From contig JAKSDN010000428.1 in the NCBI GenBank assembly GCA_022360075.1, positions 1 through 21,886 on the forward strand: 21,886 nucleotides of DNA, read 5' to 3'. Source of the stretch: Kiloniellales bacterium (GTDB taxonomy: Bacteria; Pseudomonadota; Alphaproteobacteria; Kiloniellales; JAKSDN01). The position numbers and the translations under genes were made by a program. Of this stretch, positions 1 to 8,118 are shown piece after piece (positions within the stretch are counted from its first letter, which is position 1; the number at the start of each line of letters is the position of its first letter). The notes below the pieces were generated by a model. It did no database searches. It saw only the letters and a list, made by a program, of their open reading frames with translations, and was not told where the DNA came from.

Positions 1-912
1 GATAGCTTGACCCGCCGCCTGCGCGGCGCAGGCGTGCAGCTTCACACCGGCGCCTTCGCGACCCGGATCTGGGCCGAGTCCGCGACCCTGGCCGAGCAGA
101 TCGCGTTCATGTACGCCCATCATCCCTACCGCGAGGACGAGCCGGATATCGACGACTTCCGGATCAAGATCGCAGCGCCCTCGCTGTGGCGCCGCTGGTT
201 CCGGCCGCAGGCGCAGATTTACATCGACGGCCAAACGCCCTTCGAGCCGCTCGAAGGCCATCTCGGCTTCCCCCTGATGGAATCGAGCCTGAACTGGAGC
301 GCCGCGCTCGGCATCTATCGCTACCTGATTCTCCATGCCGCCGTGGTCGAGCGCGACGGGGTCGGCATCGTGATGCCGGCGCCCGCCGGCTCCGGAAAGA
401 GCACGCTCTGCGCCGCCTTGGCCTCGCAGGGCTGGCGGCTGTTCTCGGACGAGTTCGCGCTGATCAAGCACGACGACGGCCGGCTGCTGCCCAACCCGCG
501 CCCGATTTCCCTGAAGAACGAGGCGATCGACGTGATCGCCGATCGGGCGCCGAAGGCCTGTTTCTCGCCCCGCTTCGACGGCACGATCAAGGGCACGATG
601 TGCTTTCTGCGGCCCAAGCGCGAGGATGTCGAGCGCATGGAGGAGGACTGCCGTCTCGGCTTCGTCGTCATGCCGCGCTTCGAGCGCGGGGCGGAGACCC
701 GGATGGAGACGGTCGATCGGATCGAGGCTTTCCTCGCCCTGACCGACAATGCCGTCAACTACGCCGGCTGTCAGAAGCTGGGCTTCGATGGCCTGACCCG
801 CGTCGTCGAGGAGAGGCCAGTCTATCGGCTTTTCCACAGCGATCTCGACCAGGCGATCAGCCTGATTGAGACGGCCCATGCGCAGGCCTGCGAGGCGGCC
901 GAGGCGGCATGA
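1..912 (+). CDS. HprK-related kinase A (HPr-rel-A system), 5' truncated by the window edge
   Basis: This gene encodes a relative of HPr kinase/phosphorylase that is recognised as the kinase component of the HPr-rel-A gene set, which is linked to exosortase/PEP-CTERM regions; its substrate is not known. A Walker A P-loop, PAPAGSGKST, sits near residue 124, followed by LFSDEFALI, which corresponds to the conserved acidic segment of HprK-like ATPases, and then LPNPRPISLKNEAIDVI. The reading frame is open to base 1, and the first possible start is a TTG at 7 with no visible ribosome binding site. The visible N-terminus, RRLRGAGVQLHTGAF, already lies within the conserved family N-terminal region, so the true start is probably a few codons upstream of the window. 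The stop overlaps the start of the next gene by ATGA, which implies translational coupling. The PqqD-like partner usually found with this pair would be expected upstream, outside the window. Confidence 0.85.
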   Translation, partial: DSLTRRLRGAGVQLHTGAFATRIWAESATLAEQIAFMYAHHPYREDEPDIDDFRIKIAAPSLWRRWFRPQAQIYIDGQTPFEPLEGHLGFPLMESSLNWSAALGIYRYLILHAAVVERDGVGIVMPAPAGSGKSTLCAALASQGWRLFSDEFALIKHDDGRLLPNPRPISLKNEAIDVIADRAPKACFSPRFDGTIKGTMCFLRPKREDVERMEEDCRLGFVVMPRFERGAETRMETVDRIEAFLALTDNAVNYAGCQKLGFDGLTRVVEERPVYRLFHSDLDQAISLIETAHAQACEAAEAA

Positions 913-2015
913 GAATGGCCGGCGGCTCCCAACTCCTGGAGGCCCTACGCGATCCCGTGAGCGTCTTCGCGCTTTCGCCGCGCGACCTCGAGAGCCTGAT
1001 CCACGAAGCCAAGCGCCTCGACCTCCTGGCGCGGCTGGCCGAGGACCTCGAGGCCACGGGCCAGCTCGATCGTCTGCCCGGGCGGGCGCAAGATCTCCTG
1101 TTCGACGCCAAGACCTACGCGCATGTCAACCAGACCGACATTCGCTTCGAGGTCAACCGGGTGATGAGGGCGCTCGTTGCCCTCGAGGCACCTTTGATCC
1201 TGCTCAAGGGCGGCGCCTACATCCTCGCGGGCCTGCCGCCCGCCCGCGGCAGACTGGCCGCCGATCTCGACATCATGGTGCCGCAGGCATGGCTGGCTCA
1301 AGTCGAGCAGGCGCTGCTGCGCGCAGGCTGGGAGCAGGCCGAGCTGTCGGCCTACGACGAGCACTACTACCGCGCCTGGATGCACGAGGTGCCGCCCTTC
1401 ATCCACCCCGAGCGGGGCGTGACGCTCGACCTGCATCACACGATCCTGCCTCGGACCAGCCGCTATCATCCAGACCCGAAGGCCCTGGCAGAGGCCGCGC
1501 GGCCGCTCCCGGGCGGCCGGCTGAAGGTGCTCTGCCCGGCCGACATGGTGCTGCATAGCGCCGTTCATCTCGCCAACGAGGAGGTCAACGACGCATCGCT
1601 GCGCAATCTCCTCGACCTGCGCGATCTCCTCCAGGAGTTCGGCGGCCGCCCGGCTTTCTGGGACGAGCTGACCCAGCGCGCCGCGTTGCACGGGCTGCAG
1701 CGGCCGCTCGCCTACGTGCTCCGTTGCCTCCAGGCCTTGTTGGACGTGAGCTTGCCGGCCGAGGCACAAAGGCTCGCGGCGCCGAGCGGCGGCATGGGCA
1801 CGGCGATCGTCGATGGGCTGTTCGCCACGGCGATCACCCCGCGGAGGAAGCGCCGATCGTTGCTGCAGGCCGGCGCCCGCTTGGCGCTCTACATGCGCGC
1901 GCACTGGATCAAGATGCCCCTGGCGCAGCTTGCCGGCCACCTCGGCTACAAGGCCTGGCTGCGCTGGCGGCCCGCCTTGATGGCCCCGAAGGAGCCGCGC
2001 CGCGCCCAGGGCTGA
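909..2015 (+). CDS. Nucleotidyltransferase family protein (NTP_transf_5 type), HPr-rel-A partner
   Basis: The 368-residue product looks like the PF14907-type nucleotidyltransferases found next to HprK-related kinase A. The motif LLKGGAYIL (about residues 98-106), followed by GRLAADLDIMVP (about 114-125), matches the family pattern in which an LKG segment precedes an R-x3-D-x-D metal-binding site; here it reads R-L-A-A-D-L-D. A second conserved block, VTLDLHHTILP, follows near residue 175. The start is the ATG overlapping the upstream stop (ATGA), so the two genes form one translationally coupled unit. The nucleotide acceptor is unknown. Family identity is well supported by motif and neighbour; the biochemical role is inferred. 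The gene ends facing the oppositely oriented VanZ gene across a long inverted repeat. Confidence 0.85.
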   Translation: MRMAGGSQLLEALRDPVSVFALSPRDLESLIHEAKRLDLLARLAEDLEATGQLDRLPGRAQDLLFDAKTYAHVNQTDIRFEVNRVMRALVALEAPLILLKGGAYILAGLPPARGRLAADLDIMVPQAWLAQVEQALLRAGWEQAELSAYDEHYYRAWMHEVPPFIHPERGVTLDLHHTILPRTSRYHPDPKALAEAARPLPGGRLKVLCPADMVLHSAVHLANEEVNDASLRNLLDLRDLLQEFGGRPAFWDELTQRAALHGLQRPLAYVLRCLQALLDVSLPAEAQRLAAPSGGMGTAIVDGLFATAITPRRKRRSLLQAGARLALYMRAHWIKMPLAQLAGHLGYKAWLRWRPALMAPKEPRRAQG

Positions 2016-2058
2016 CCCCAAGCCCGTTCGGACGAGGCTAGCGCGTTCTCTGATCGTA

Positions 2059-2138
2059 CGGCCCCGGCCCACGCCCCCACCCGGCCACGCTCAGGATATT
2101 GGCGTTGGGTCGCCGGGTGGGGGCTTGGGCCGGGGCCG
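2059..2138. repeat. Long near-perfect inverted repeat (27-bp arms) between convergent genes
   Basis: Arms at 2059-2085 and 2112-2138 are reverse complements with one mismatch out of 27, separated by 26 bases. An outer 9-bp pair, gcgcgttct at 2041-2049 with agaacgcgc at 2154-2162, could extend the structure after an internal loop. It fills the gap between the end of the nucleotidyltransferase gene and the end of the VanZ gene, so both transcripts would form a very stable hairpin here. There is no clear T-run on either side. It could act as a bidirectional terminator or 3'-end stabiliser, or be one copy of a dispersed palindromic repeat of the REP type. Confidence 0.8.
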
Positions 2139-2179
2139 ATTCCATGCGAACGCAGAACGCGCAAGAGGGGCGCCAAGCG

Positions 2180-3481
2180 TCAGGCGGCGCGCAGGGCGCG
2201 CCCGAAGCGGATCATCGCGGACAAGCCGAGGGCAAGCACGACGCCGACGGTATCCGCGATCACATCGATCGATTCGCTACTGCGCGTGATAATCATGAGC
2301 TGTAGCGATTCCGAGGCCAGGACCGAAAGCCCGAGGCAGAGCGCGAGCAAGGGCAAGGGCGCCGTCATGAAGGCGGTGCAGACCAGCAGGCTCAGAAGAA
2401 AGAAGCTCGTCGCATGGCCGACATCCCAGATGCTGAGCCGGTAACGCGCCGGCGCCCGTTCCTGTAGCTCCTGCTCCTGAAGGTCCGCCTGCGATCCGAG
2501 ATCGACGCTGTCTTCACCTCGAGGCGGCGTCTCGACAGCGTCGTCCGGTGCGTCGGCTTCATCGGTCCCGGCGGCGTCGGGCCCTTCGGCCTCGGGGCCG
2601 TTTTGTCCCTCGGATGGCTCGGCTTCGGGCTCGGTCTCGGCGGCCGCATCGACATCCTGAGCGGGACGGCCGACGAGATCGCGCATGACCGCGGCCAAAA
2701 CGCCGGGATCGCTCACGATTCGGACCCAGGCCTCGACCCGCTGGGTCACCTCGCCGTGGTAGGGCTGCGGCATCGCCACGGCGATCAGCGTCAAGAGCCC
2801 CATCGCCAGGCAGGCGGCTTTCAGCCAGAGCGGCGGCGAGGCACGCGCGATGGCAACCGCAACGGCAACGAGGCTGAGCACCCAGACCACGACCAAGACG
2901 TGCCGGATCGCGGTGAACAGGGGCTTCTCGGCCAGCCCTTCGACCTGCAGATTGCGCAGAGCCAGGCTGCCGGAGTGGGCGCCGTTGTAAGCGATCAGGC
3001 GCATGGCGCGCACCCGATCGTCCAAGGGAATCACGGCGCTATAGCGGCGCCAGGCCCTATCGCCTTCGAGGTTGGCGAGATCCTTCGGCCAATACCAGAT
3101 CAGCCGGAGCTCCTGGTCGAAGCTCCACACGAAGGCGCGGGCCTTCTCCCAGGGTTGGTAGCCCGTGATGAGGTCTTCGGCCCGCACCTCAAGGCCGAAG
3201 CGTACATGGTCCAAGCCGTCCGGCAGAAAAAACGGCCGGTCGATATAGGCCGTGCCGTTCCCATCGGCGGGCGCCAGGCGCACGACGGTGTCCCGGGCCG
3301 TAGCGTCGACGGACACGCCGAACGGGCTCACATCCCACTGCGCGAGGTGCCGATCGATCGTGGGAGCCGGCAGAAGCTCTGGCGCGGTCACACGATAACG
3401 CCACGGCATCTCGAGCGCGAGATAGGTAACCAGGCAGAGCAAGAGCATGCCGGCCAAGCCGATGGCGAGCTGCCGGGTCAT
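2180..3481 (-). CDS. VanZ-domain membrane protein with periplasmic beta-rich domain and acidic linker
   Basis: The 433-residue protein starts with one membrane segment (IGLAGMLLLCLVTYLALEM). A predicted extracytoplasmic region of about 160 residues follows, rich in aromatic and beta-type segments such as ARAFVWSFDQELRLIWYW, resembling a jelly-roll or carbohydrate-binding fold. Two further membrane segments come next (about residues 188-210 and 220-240). A strongly acidic, Ala/Pro/Glu-rich linker runs roughly from 275 to 345, and the C-terminus is a VanZ-like multi-helix domain containing SIWDVGHATSFFLLSL and ASESLQLMIITRSSESIDVIADTVGV. VanZ-like domains occur in glycopeptide resistance and in many polysaccharide loci, where their function is not established. 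The ATG at 3481 starts directly before the hydrophobic segment. The first part of the protein is unusual for simple VanZ proteins, which are often under 200 residues. Confidence 0.8.
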   Translation of the reverse strand: MTRQLAIGLAGMLLLCLVTYLALEMPWRYRVTAPELLPAPTIDRHLAQWDVSPFGVSVDATARDTVVRLAPADGNGTAYIDRPFFLPDGLDHVRFGLEVRAEDLITGYQPWEKARAFVWSFDQELRLIWYWPKDLANLEGDRAWRRYSAVIPLDDRVRAMRLIAYNGAHSGSLALRNLQVEGLAEKPLFTAIRHVLVVVWVLSLVAVAVAIARASPPLWLKAACLAMGLLTLIAVAMPQPYHGEVTQRVEAWVRIVSDPGVLAAVMRDLVGRPAQDVDAAAETEPEAEPSEGQNGPEAEGPDAAGTDEADAPDDAVETPPRGEDSVDLGSQADLQEQELQERAPARYRLSIWDVGHATSFFLLSLLVCTAFMTAPLPLLALCLGLSVLASESLQLMIITRSSESIDVIADTVGVVLALGLSAMIRFGRALRAA

Positions 3482-3565
3482 CGCGCCGTCCGGTGAGGCT
3501 GAGCCCGTTGGACGAAGTCTCGGCCGTCACGCGCCGGGCGCCCCGCGCCCTCATGCTGCCGGGCT

Positions 3566-3641
3566 TGGTAGGCGGGGCGAGGGATCGAACCTGCGACCTC
3601 TCCCAGGTAAAGGGAGCGCTCTGCCACTGAGCTACCCGCCT
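3566..3641 (-). tRNA. tRNA with anticodon UAC (Val by anticodon), structurally atypical
   Basis: Reading the minus strand from 3641, a cloverleaf folds: acceptor AGGCGGG with CCCGCCT, T8 A9, D stem GCTC/GAGC with GTGG in the loop, G26, and anticodon stem CTCCC/GGGAG with loop TTTACCT. The variable loop is AGGTC, the T arm is GCAGG-TTCGATC, then A73 and an encoded CCA. The 34-36 triplet is TAC, which pairs with the valine codon GTA. Three features are odd: C at position 37 where a purine is normal, an A1-T72 first pair unlike the usual valine G1-C72, and one extra C in the 3' strand of the T stem (CCTCGC against GCAGG). It may be a divergent or decaying tRNA copy rather than the main tRNA-Val. 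It lies 84 bp upstream of the VanZ start on the same strand. Confidence 0.75.
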
Positions 3642-3802
3642 AAGGTGCGCAACGATGACTTTTGCGCCGACCTCCAACCGGCAATCCCACACCGGATCGG
3701 GCTTGCTTCTGGGAATTGGCTATCGATGAAGGCGTCCTCGCTGACAGGCGACCGCCATCCTGGAACGGCCGTTGCCGCCACCAAGCAGCCTCATGCTGCC
3801 AG

Positions 3803-3830
3803 AAGGCCGCGCCCGAATGGGCGCGGCCTT
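3803..3830. terminator. Strong hairpin downstream of the PEP-CTERM gene
   Basis: A perfect 12-bp inverted repeat, aaggccgcgccc / gggcgcggcctt with a GAAT loop, lies 54 bp past the stop of the minus-strand PEP-CTERM gene and before the tRNA gene. It is the obvious candidate for ending the PEP-CTERM transcript. The T-tract is weak on the minus strand; on the plus strand the hairpin runs into TTATTCT, but no plus-strand gene ends here. Confidence 0.6.
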
Positions 3831-3883
3831 ATTCTGTGCCAAACATAGGGGTCCGATGCGGATGAGTCGAGAGGATCGGCTCC

Positions 3884-4681
3884 TCAGACCGCCTTCCGCG
3901 CCGCGCGCCGCCGACGGGCCCACTCGAGGCCAAGCAATCCGGTCAAGAGGAGACCCATGGAGCCGGGCTCGGGGATCGAACCGCCGTTCGGGGGCTTGAA
4001 CGTGATATTGCTGACCGCACCGCCGTGCGAAAAGTCCAGGTTCGCCTTCGAGACGCCCGTGGTCCGCCCGAAAAAGGCGCTCAAATCGATACGCCCGGCC
4101 GCCCGATCGCCGAAGTCGTCGCCGGAGAAGCTCGCGGTATCGCTGGTGCCGTCCGTGTAGATCAGCTCGATGTCCAGAGTTTCGGCCGGTTGGCCCGGAT
4201 CGGCGTCCGTCTGGTCCAGATCGTAGATGTCCAGCTCGACCAGCTCGACGCCGTTGGCGAAATTCGGCCCCCAGTCGAACATCATGACGTTCGGGCCGCT
4301 GCCCTCATCGTCGGGATCGTTACAGATGCCGTCGCCGCAACCGGTCGTATTCTCCTGGACGATGGCGATGTTACCCGGGCGGATGTTCCCGTCGGGTGCC
4401 GTCGGCGGAGCGCTGATGCCGGGGACGACCGCACCCCTCGGCGGATCGAAGGGATCCTCCAGATCGATATCCGACGTGCCGGTCTCGCGGCTGTCGAAGG
4501 CGATCACGAGATCGGGACCAGCACCGCCGTTGATCGTGCTGATCACAACACCCTTGGAAATCGTGATGATCTCGCCGTGGACGAATTCCTCGAAATCCAA
4601 CGTGGTGGTCGCCGCCATCGCCGGCGTCGCCGCCATTCCCACAGCAAGAACGAGTGGTGCTGTCGCTCTACCTAAGTTCAT
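3884..4681 (-). CDS. PEP-CTERM domain secreted protein
   Basis: The 265-residue protein has an N-terminal signal peptide (positive N-region, LVLAVGMAATPAMA, cleavage likely after AMA). The C-terminus is a clear PEP-CTERM sorting signal: IPEPGS, then a hydrophobic stretch MGLLLTGLLGL, then the basic tail ARRRRAARK. Such proteins are processed by an exosortase and commonly appear at the surface or in the matrix of exopolysaccharide-producing bacteria. The mature part is acidic, beta-rich and Asp/Gly/Asn-rich, including a two-cysteine loop GCGDGICNDPDDEG that could form a disulfide or bind calcium. It begins with TTLDFEEF, a typical start for this kind of protein. A good ribosome binding site, GGGAGGTG, precedes the ATG by a few bases. 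No exosortase gene is in the window. The specific function of the mature domain is unknown. Confidence 0.9.
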   Translation of the reverse strand: MNLGRATAPLVLAVGMAATPAMAATTTLDFEEFVHGEIITISKGVVISTINGGAGPDLVIAFDSRETGTSDIDLEDPFDPPRGAVVPGISAPPTAPDGNIRPGNIAIVQENTTGCGDGICNDPDDEGSGPNVMMFDWGPNFANGVELVELDIYDLDQTDADPGQPAETLDIELIYTDGTSDTASFSGDDFGDRAAGRIDLSAFFGRTTGVSKANLDFSHGGAVSNITFKPPNGGSIPEPGSMGLLLTGLLGLEWARRRRAARKAV

Positions 4682-5250
4682 CTCCGCACCTCCCCTGGCG
4701 CCTGTACACTAACACAGAACCTCGACCTTCGGCTACTCGTGTTTTCCCGAACGACGCAAACCCCATGCAGATCCCGTGTTTCGGCCAAGACCAATCCGCG
4801 TCACCGGCTCAGAAGCGATCATAAGATCGGCTTCGTCGCAACTCTACCGGCGTTAGACGTGAAATCCCTTCGCCCGGCAAATCACAAGATTCTGGAAAGC
4901 AATTTCCATGCCGAACATGGCATCACGGAAACGGTCGAGTTATCAATGGGCTAGCATCGGCGCCCAGGCTCACAGCACCTAAGCGTAAAGAATCCTGACA
5001 GTGACTTTGTAAGGTTTTCCGATGGTCCGGTCTCGAGGCCACCTCTGAGTCGCGTCTCCCGGTCGTTAGGGATTCCCTCATCCCGCGGAGGTTAGGCTTG
5101 AGGTTCCGCCGCTCACCAAATCAGGGCTGCTTTGTGTCAAATCCGCCAATGCCATAGCGACCGAGCGATGGCGGCTTCATTCCGCAGGCTGAGGACGGTA
5201 TGCTAGCAGCCGAAGAGACGCACCCCCGTTAACCATATCTGGCCCCCTCG
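4682..5250. other. Gene-free intergenic region between divergent PEP-CTERM and PrsT genes
   Basis: About 570 bp separate the divergent starts. A 71-codon plus-strand reading frame at 4739-4954 has no convincing ribosome binding site, composition or recognisable sequence, and is not called. The stretch is less GC-rich than its surroundings, as expected for promoters of both flanking genes. I found no convincing sigma-54 (TGGCAC-N5-TTGC) or sigma-70 pair for the minus-strand gene. On the plus strand TATGCT at 5199-5204 with TTCATT 17 bp upstream is a weak pair. An inverted repeat CCGCCA...TGGCGG lies at about 5143-5174. Confidence 0.6.
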
Positions 5251-8085
5251 ATGGCACAAAGACCAAGGCTCGTTTGCCGCTTTGGGTATCCCGACTTCGC
5301 CCTCACGGCCGCCCGGCTCTGCCTATCGCTCGCCCTTTCTCTGGCAGTTCTCCTCACCGTGACCGGCAGGCCGCAGGCTGCCGGCTCGAAAGACATCAGC
5401 ACCTACTACGAAGCAGCCCTCGAAGAGCTCGAAGCGGGCGACGGCGAGGCGGCGATTATTCATCTGCGCAATGCCTTGCAGGAGAACCCGGAAGCCCACG
5501 AAGCCCGCTTTCTGCTCGGCAAGCTGCGACTGGCCTCGGGCGATCCCGAATCGGCCGAGAAGGAGTTGCGGATCGCGCTGGAGGCCAACTACACGGATGA
5601 AGCGGAGACGCTGCTGGGCCGCGCGCTGCTCGAGCAGAACCGCTATGACGAGGTGCTCGAGGTCGTCACCCGCGACGCGCTCACGGATGAAGCCACTTGG
5701 GCCAAGCTCACGCTGCTCGCCGACGCCTACTGGGGCCTGGAGAGCATTGAAGAGGCCGAAGCGATCTACGACCAGATCCTGGACGCGAACGCGGCGCACG
5801 TCGACGCCCGCTTCGGCATGGTCCGGATCGCCTTCGCCCGGGACCAAAGGGGCGACGCCGAAAGGCGGGTCAAGGCATTGCTGGCCGACGAGTCCGACTA
5901 CATCCAGGGCTGGATATTCCTCGCCGACCTGGCGCTCCTCGACCGTGACCTCAAACGCGCCCAGAGCTATCTGGAACAGGCGCTTTCGATCGACGAGGAC
6001 AACCGTCAGGCGCTCATAGCGCGCGCGCGCGTGCGGCTGGAAGGCGGCGATCTGAGCGGCGCGCAGCAGGACTCCCTAAAGGTCCTGGACCTCAGGCAGG
6101 ACGACCCCTTCGCCTCCTACGTCCTGGCCGCCATCGATTTCGCGCGCGGCGACTTCCTCGCGGCCGATACGGCGCTGACCCAGACCTTGGACGCGCTGCC
6201 CAACGAGTTGCCGGTTCAGCTCTTGGGCGCCTTGGTCAAGATCGGCTTGGAGGAATATTCACAGTCGACCCGCTTCCTCCAGTTCTATTTGAATCGGAGG
6301 CCCGGCGACCGGGCGGTGCGGCGTGCCTTGGGCATGGCCCTCATGCTCGACGAGAACCCGCTTTCGGCGATCAACGAGCTAGAGACCCTGGTCAGACGAA
6401 ACCGCGACGAGATCGCGGGCCTCTTCCTGATCGCCGAGGCTTATCTGGCCCTCGAGTGGGACGACAAGGCGGCGCGGGCCATGCAGAGGATCGCCGGACG
6501 CCGCTATACCTTGGCCGCCGCGCGCAGCCAGATGAGCCGCTCGCTCGTCGAGATCGCCGAGACCGCCGGTATCGGCGGCTGGAACCCGAGAAGCGACGAG
6601 GAATTCGTCCCAAGCACCCAGGCCGATCGGATCCTGCAGGTCCTTACGCTCGTGGAGAACGAAGACCTGCAGACGGCGCGCGATGTCATTCGACCTTTGA
6701 GGCGCGAGTTCCCCGGCAATCCTTTCATCCTGACCCTGGAAGGACGGATCTTGGAGCTGCGCGGCGAGCAGGATGCGGCGCGGGCGAGCTACGAGCGTTC
6801 TCTCTCGTCGGATCCCGATTTCCTGCCCGCCCTCGACCGGCTCGATGCGATGGACTTGCAAGTCCGCGATTTCGCGAGCATCGAGGCGCGCAACCGGGAG
6901 CTCTTGCTGCGCCGCCCGCAGAGCGAAACGCTGATCATCCGGCTGGCGAACTTCCTCGTGCGCAACCGCAGAGCCGAAGATTCGATCGAGCTTCTCGAGG
7001 AAATGCGCGAAGGCTTCGTCGAGTCTCGGGTGCTCGCGGAGAACCTCATCCGGGCCCATCTGGCCCGCGGCAACCGCGATCGGGCGCGACAGATCATCAA
7101 CGAGATGCTTGTCATCCACGAGGAGAACGCTGACGTCCTGTCCTACCTGCGCCAGATCCTCCTGGATATGCAGGACCACAGAGGCGCGGTCGACGTTTCG
7201 CGCCGCATCCTGGAGCTCAACCCGCGCACGATCGAGCCGTACCTTCTGATCGCCGAGGCCCAGAGGGCGGCCGGCGCGCCGGATCAGGCCCGGCTCACGC
7301 TCGAGCAGGCCCTCCAACAGGATCCGGGCGACGACCGGGTGCTGCTCAGCATGATGACCCTCGAGCTCGAGGAGAACCGGCCTGACGTCGCCATCGAGAT
7401 CGCCAACAGCGTTACGGCATCCGATCCGGTGAGGGCCGTGAAGCTGCATGCCAACGTCCTGCTCCGGCTCGGCCGGCCGGAGGAAGCGATCGAGCTCCTT
7501 ACCGCGGCCTACGAGCAGAACGCGACCTGGGCGCTCGCCCAGACGCTGTACTTTGCCCGCCGCGGGGCCAATCGGATGGATGCGGCCATCGAAGGCCTGC
7601 GCGAATGGCTCAACCGCGATCCCCTCGATCTGGATGCCCGGCACCAGCTCGCCAGCGCGCTGATCGAGGTGGGCGCCGATGCCGAGGCCGCCGCGGAGTA
7701 CGAGAGCCTGCTCGAGCGCAGCCCGGAAAACGCGCTGGTGCTCAACAACCTCGCCTGGCTGCGGCACAAGCTGGGGGTCCCCGGTGCCTTGGGCCTGGCC
7801 GAGCGTGCTTATGCCTTGAACGGCCGATCGCCCGACGTGGCGGATACTTACGGCTGGATCCTGGTCTCCGAGCAGCGGTTCGACGAAGGTGTCGAGCTGC
7901 TCCGGCGGGCCGCGGCGCGCAAGCAGGACGATCCCGACCTGATCTACCGCCTGGCCTTCGCCCTCAACCGGATCGGCGAGCGCAAGGAAGCGCAGGAGCT
8001 GCTGGCCCAGGCGCTCGAACAGTTCGAAGAGTTCCCGGAGAGGGTCAAGGCCGAAGCGCTGCTGGCGGAGCTGATCGAGGGTTGA
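5251..8085 (+). CDS. prsT: PrsT-like TPR-repeat protein (first copy)
   Basis: The 944-residue protein has an N-terminal hydrophobic signal or anchor segment (LCLSLALSLAVLLTV, about residues 23-38) and is then built almost entirely of tetratricopeptide-type helical repeats. The first repeats (YYEAALEELEAGDGEAAII, HLRNALQENPEAHEARFLLG, ESAEKELRIALEANY) match the start of the PEP-CTERM/exosortase-associated TPR protein PrsT, which is typically about 900 residues. The repeat nearest the C-terminus includes ALVLNNLAWLRHKLG, also seen in the family. PrsT is linked genetically to export of exopolysaccharide and PEP-CTERM proteins; a scaffold role in the periplasm is an inference. The ATG at 5251 is the only Met upstream of the hydrophobic segment; its ribosome binding site is weak. 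A second PrsT-like gene lies at 18847-21663, so this one may be a paralogue with a specialised partner. Confidence 0.75.
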   Translation: MAQRPRLVCRFGYPDFALTAARLCLSLALSLAVLLTVTGRPQAAGSKDISTYYEAALEELEAGDGEAAIIHLRNALQENPEAHEARFLLGKLRLASGDPESAEKELRIALEANYTDEAETLLGRALLEQNRYDEVLEVVTRDALTDEATWAKLTLLADAYWGLESIEEAEAIYDQILDANAAHVDARFGMVRIAFARDQRGDAERRVKALLADESDYIQGWIFLADLALLDRDLKRAQSYLEQALSIDEDNRQALIARARVRLEGGDLSGAQQDSLKVLDLRQDDPFASYVLAAIDFARGDFLAADTALTQTLDALPNELPVQLLGALVKIGLEEYSQSTRFLQFYLNRRPGDRAVRRALGMALMLDENPLSAINELETLVRRNRDEIAGLFLIAEAYLALEWDDKAARAMQRIAGRRYTLAAARSQMSRSLVEIAETAGIGGWNPRSDEEFVPSTQADRILQVLTLVENEDLQTARDVIRPLRREFPGNPFILTLEGRILELRGEQDAARASYERSLSSDPDFLPALDRLDAMDLQVRDFASIEARNRELLLRRPQSETLIIRLANFLVRNRRAEDSIELLEEMREGFVESRVLAENLIRAHLARGNRDRARQIINEMLVIHEENADVLSYLRQILLDMQDHRGAVDVSRRILELNPRTIEPYLLIAEAQRAAGAPDQARLTLEQALQQDPGDDRVLLSMMTLELEENRPDVAIEIANSVTASDPVRAVKLHANVLLRLGRPEEAIELLTAAYEQNATWALAQTLYFARRGANRMDAAIEGLREWLNRDPLDLDARHQLASALIEVGADAEAAAEYESLLERSPENALVLNNLAWLRHKLGVPGALGLAERAYALNGRSPDVADTYGWILVSEQRFDEGVELLRRAAARKQDDPDLIYRLAFALNRIGERKEAQELLAQALEQFEEFPERVKAEALLAELIEG

Positions 8086-8118
8086 GGCGCCGAGGCTCCG
8101 CGCCGCCCTCAGACGGCA

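Noticed and set aside
2603..3496. Long plus-strand open frame opposite the VanZ gene
   Set aside because: Its translation is Gly/His/Arg/Gln-rich with no domain, while the minus-strand frame has membrane segments and a VanZ domain; it is a GC-driven shadow.
4739..4954. 71-codon plus-strand frame in the long intergenic region
   Set aside because: No credible ribosome binding site, unlike-coding composition and no recognisable sequence.
6379..7767. 462-codon minus-strand frame inside the first prsT
   Set aside because: Antisense shadow of TPR repeats; composition is unlike a protein and the plus-strand frame is clearly coding.
8086..8104. 5-bp GC stem ggcgc/gcgcc between the first prsT and the carbamoyltransferase stops
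   Set aside because: Too short and without a T-tract to call a terminator.
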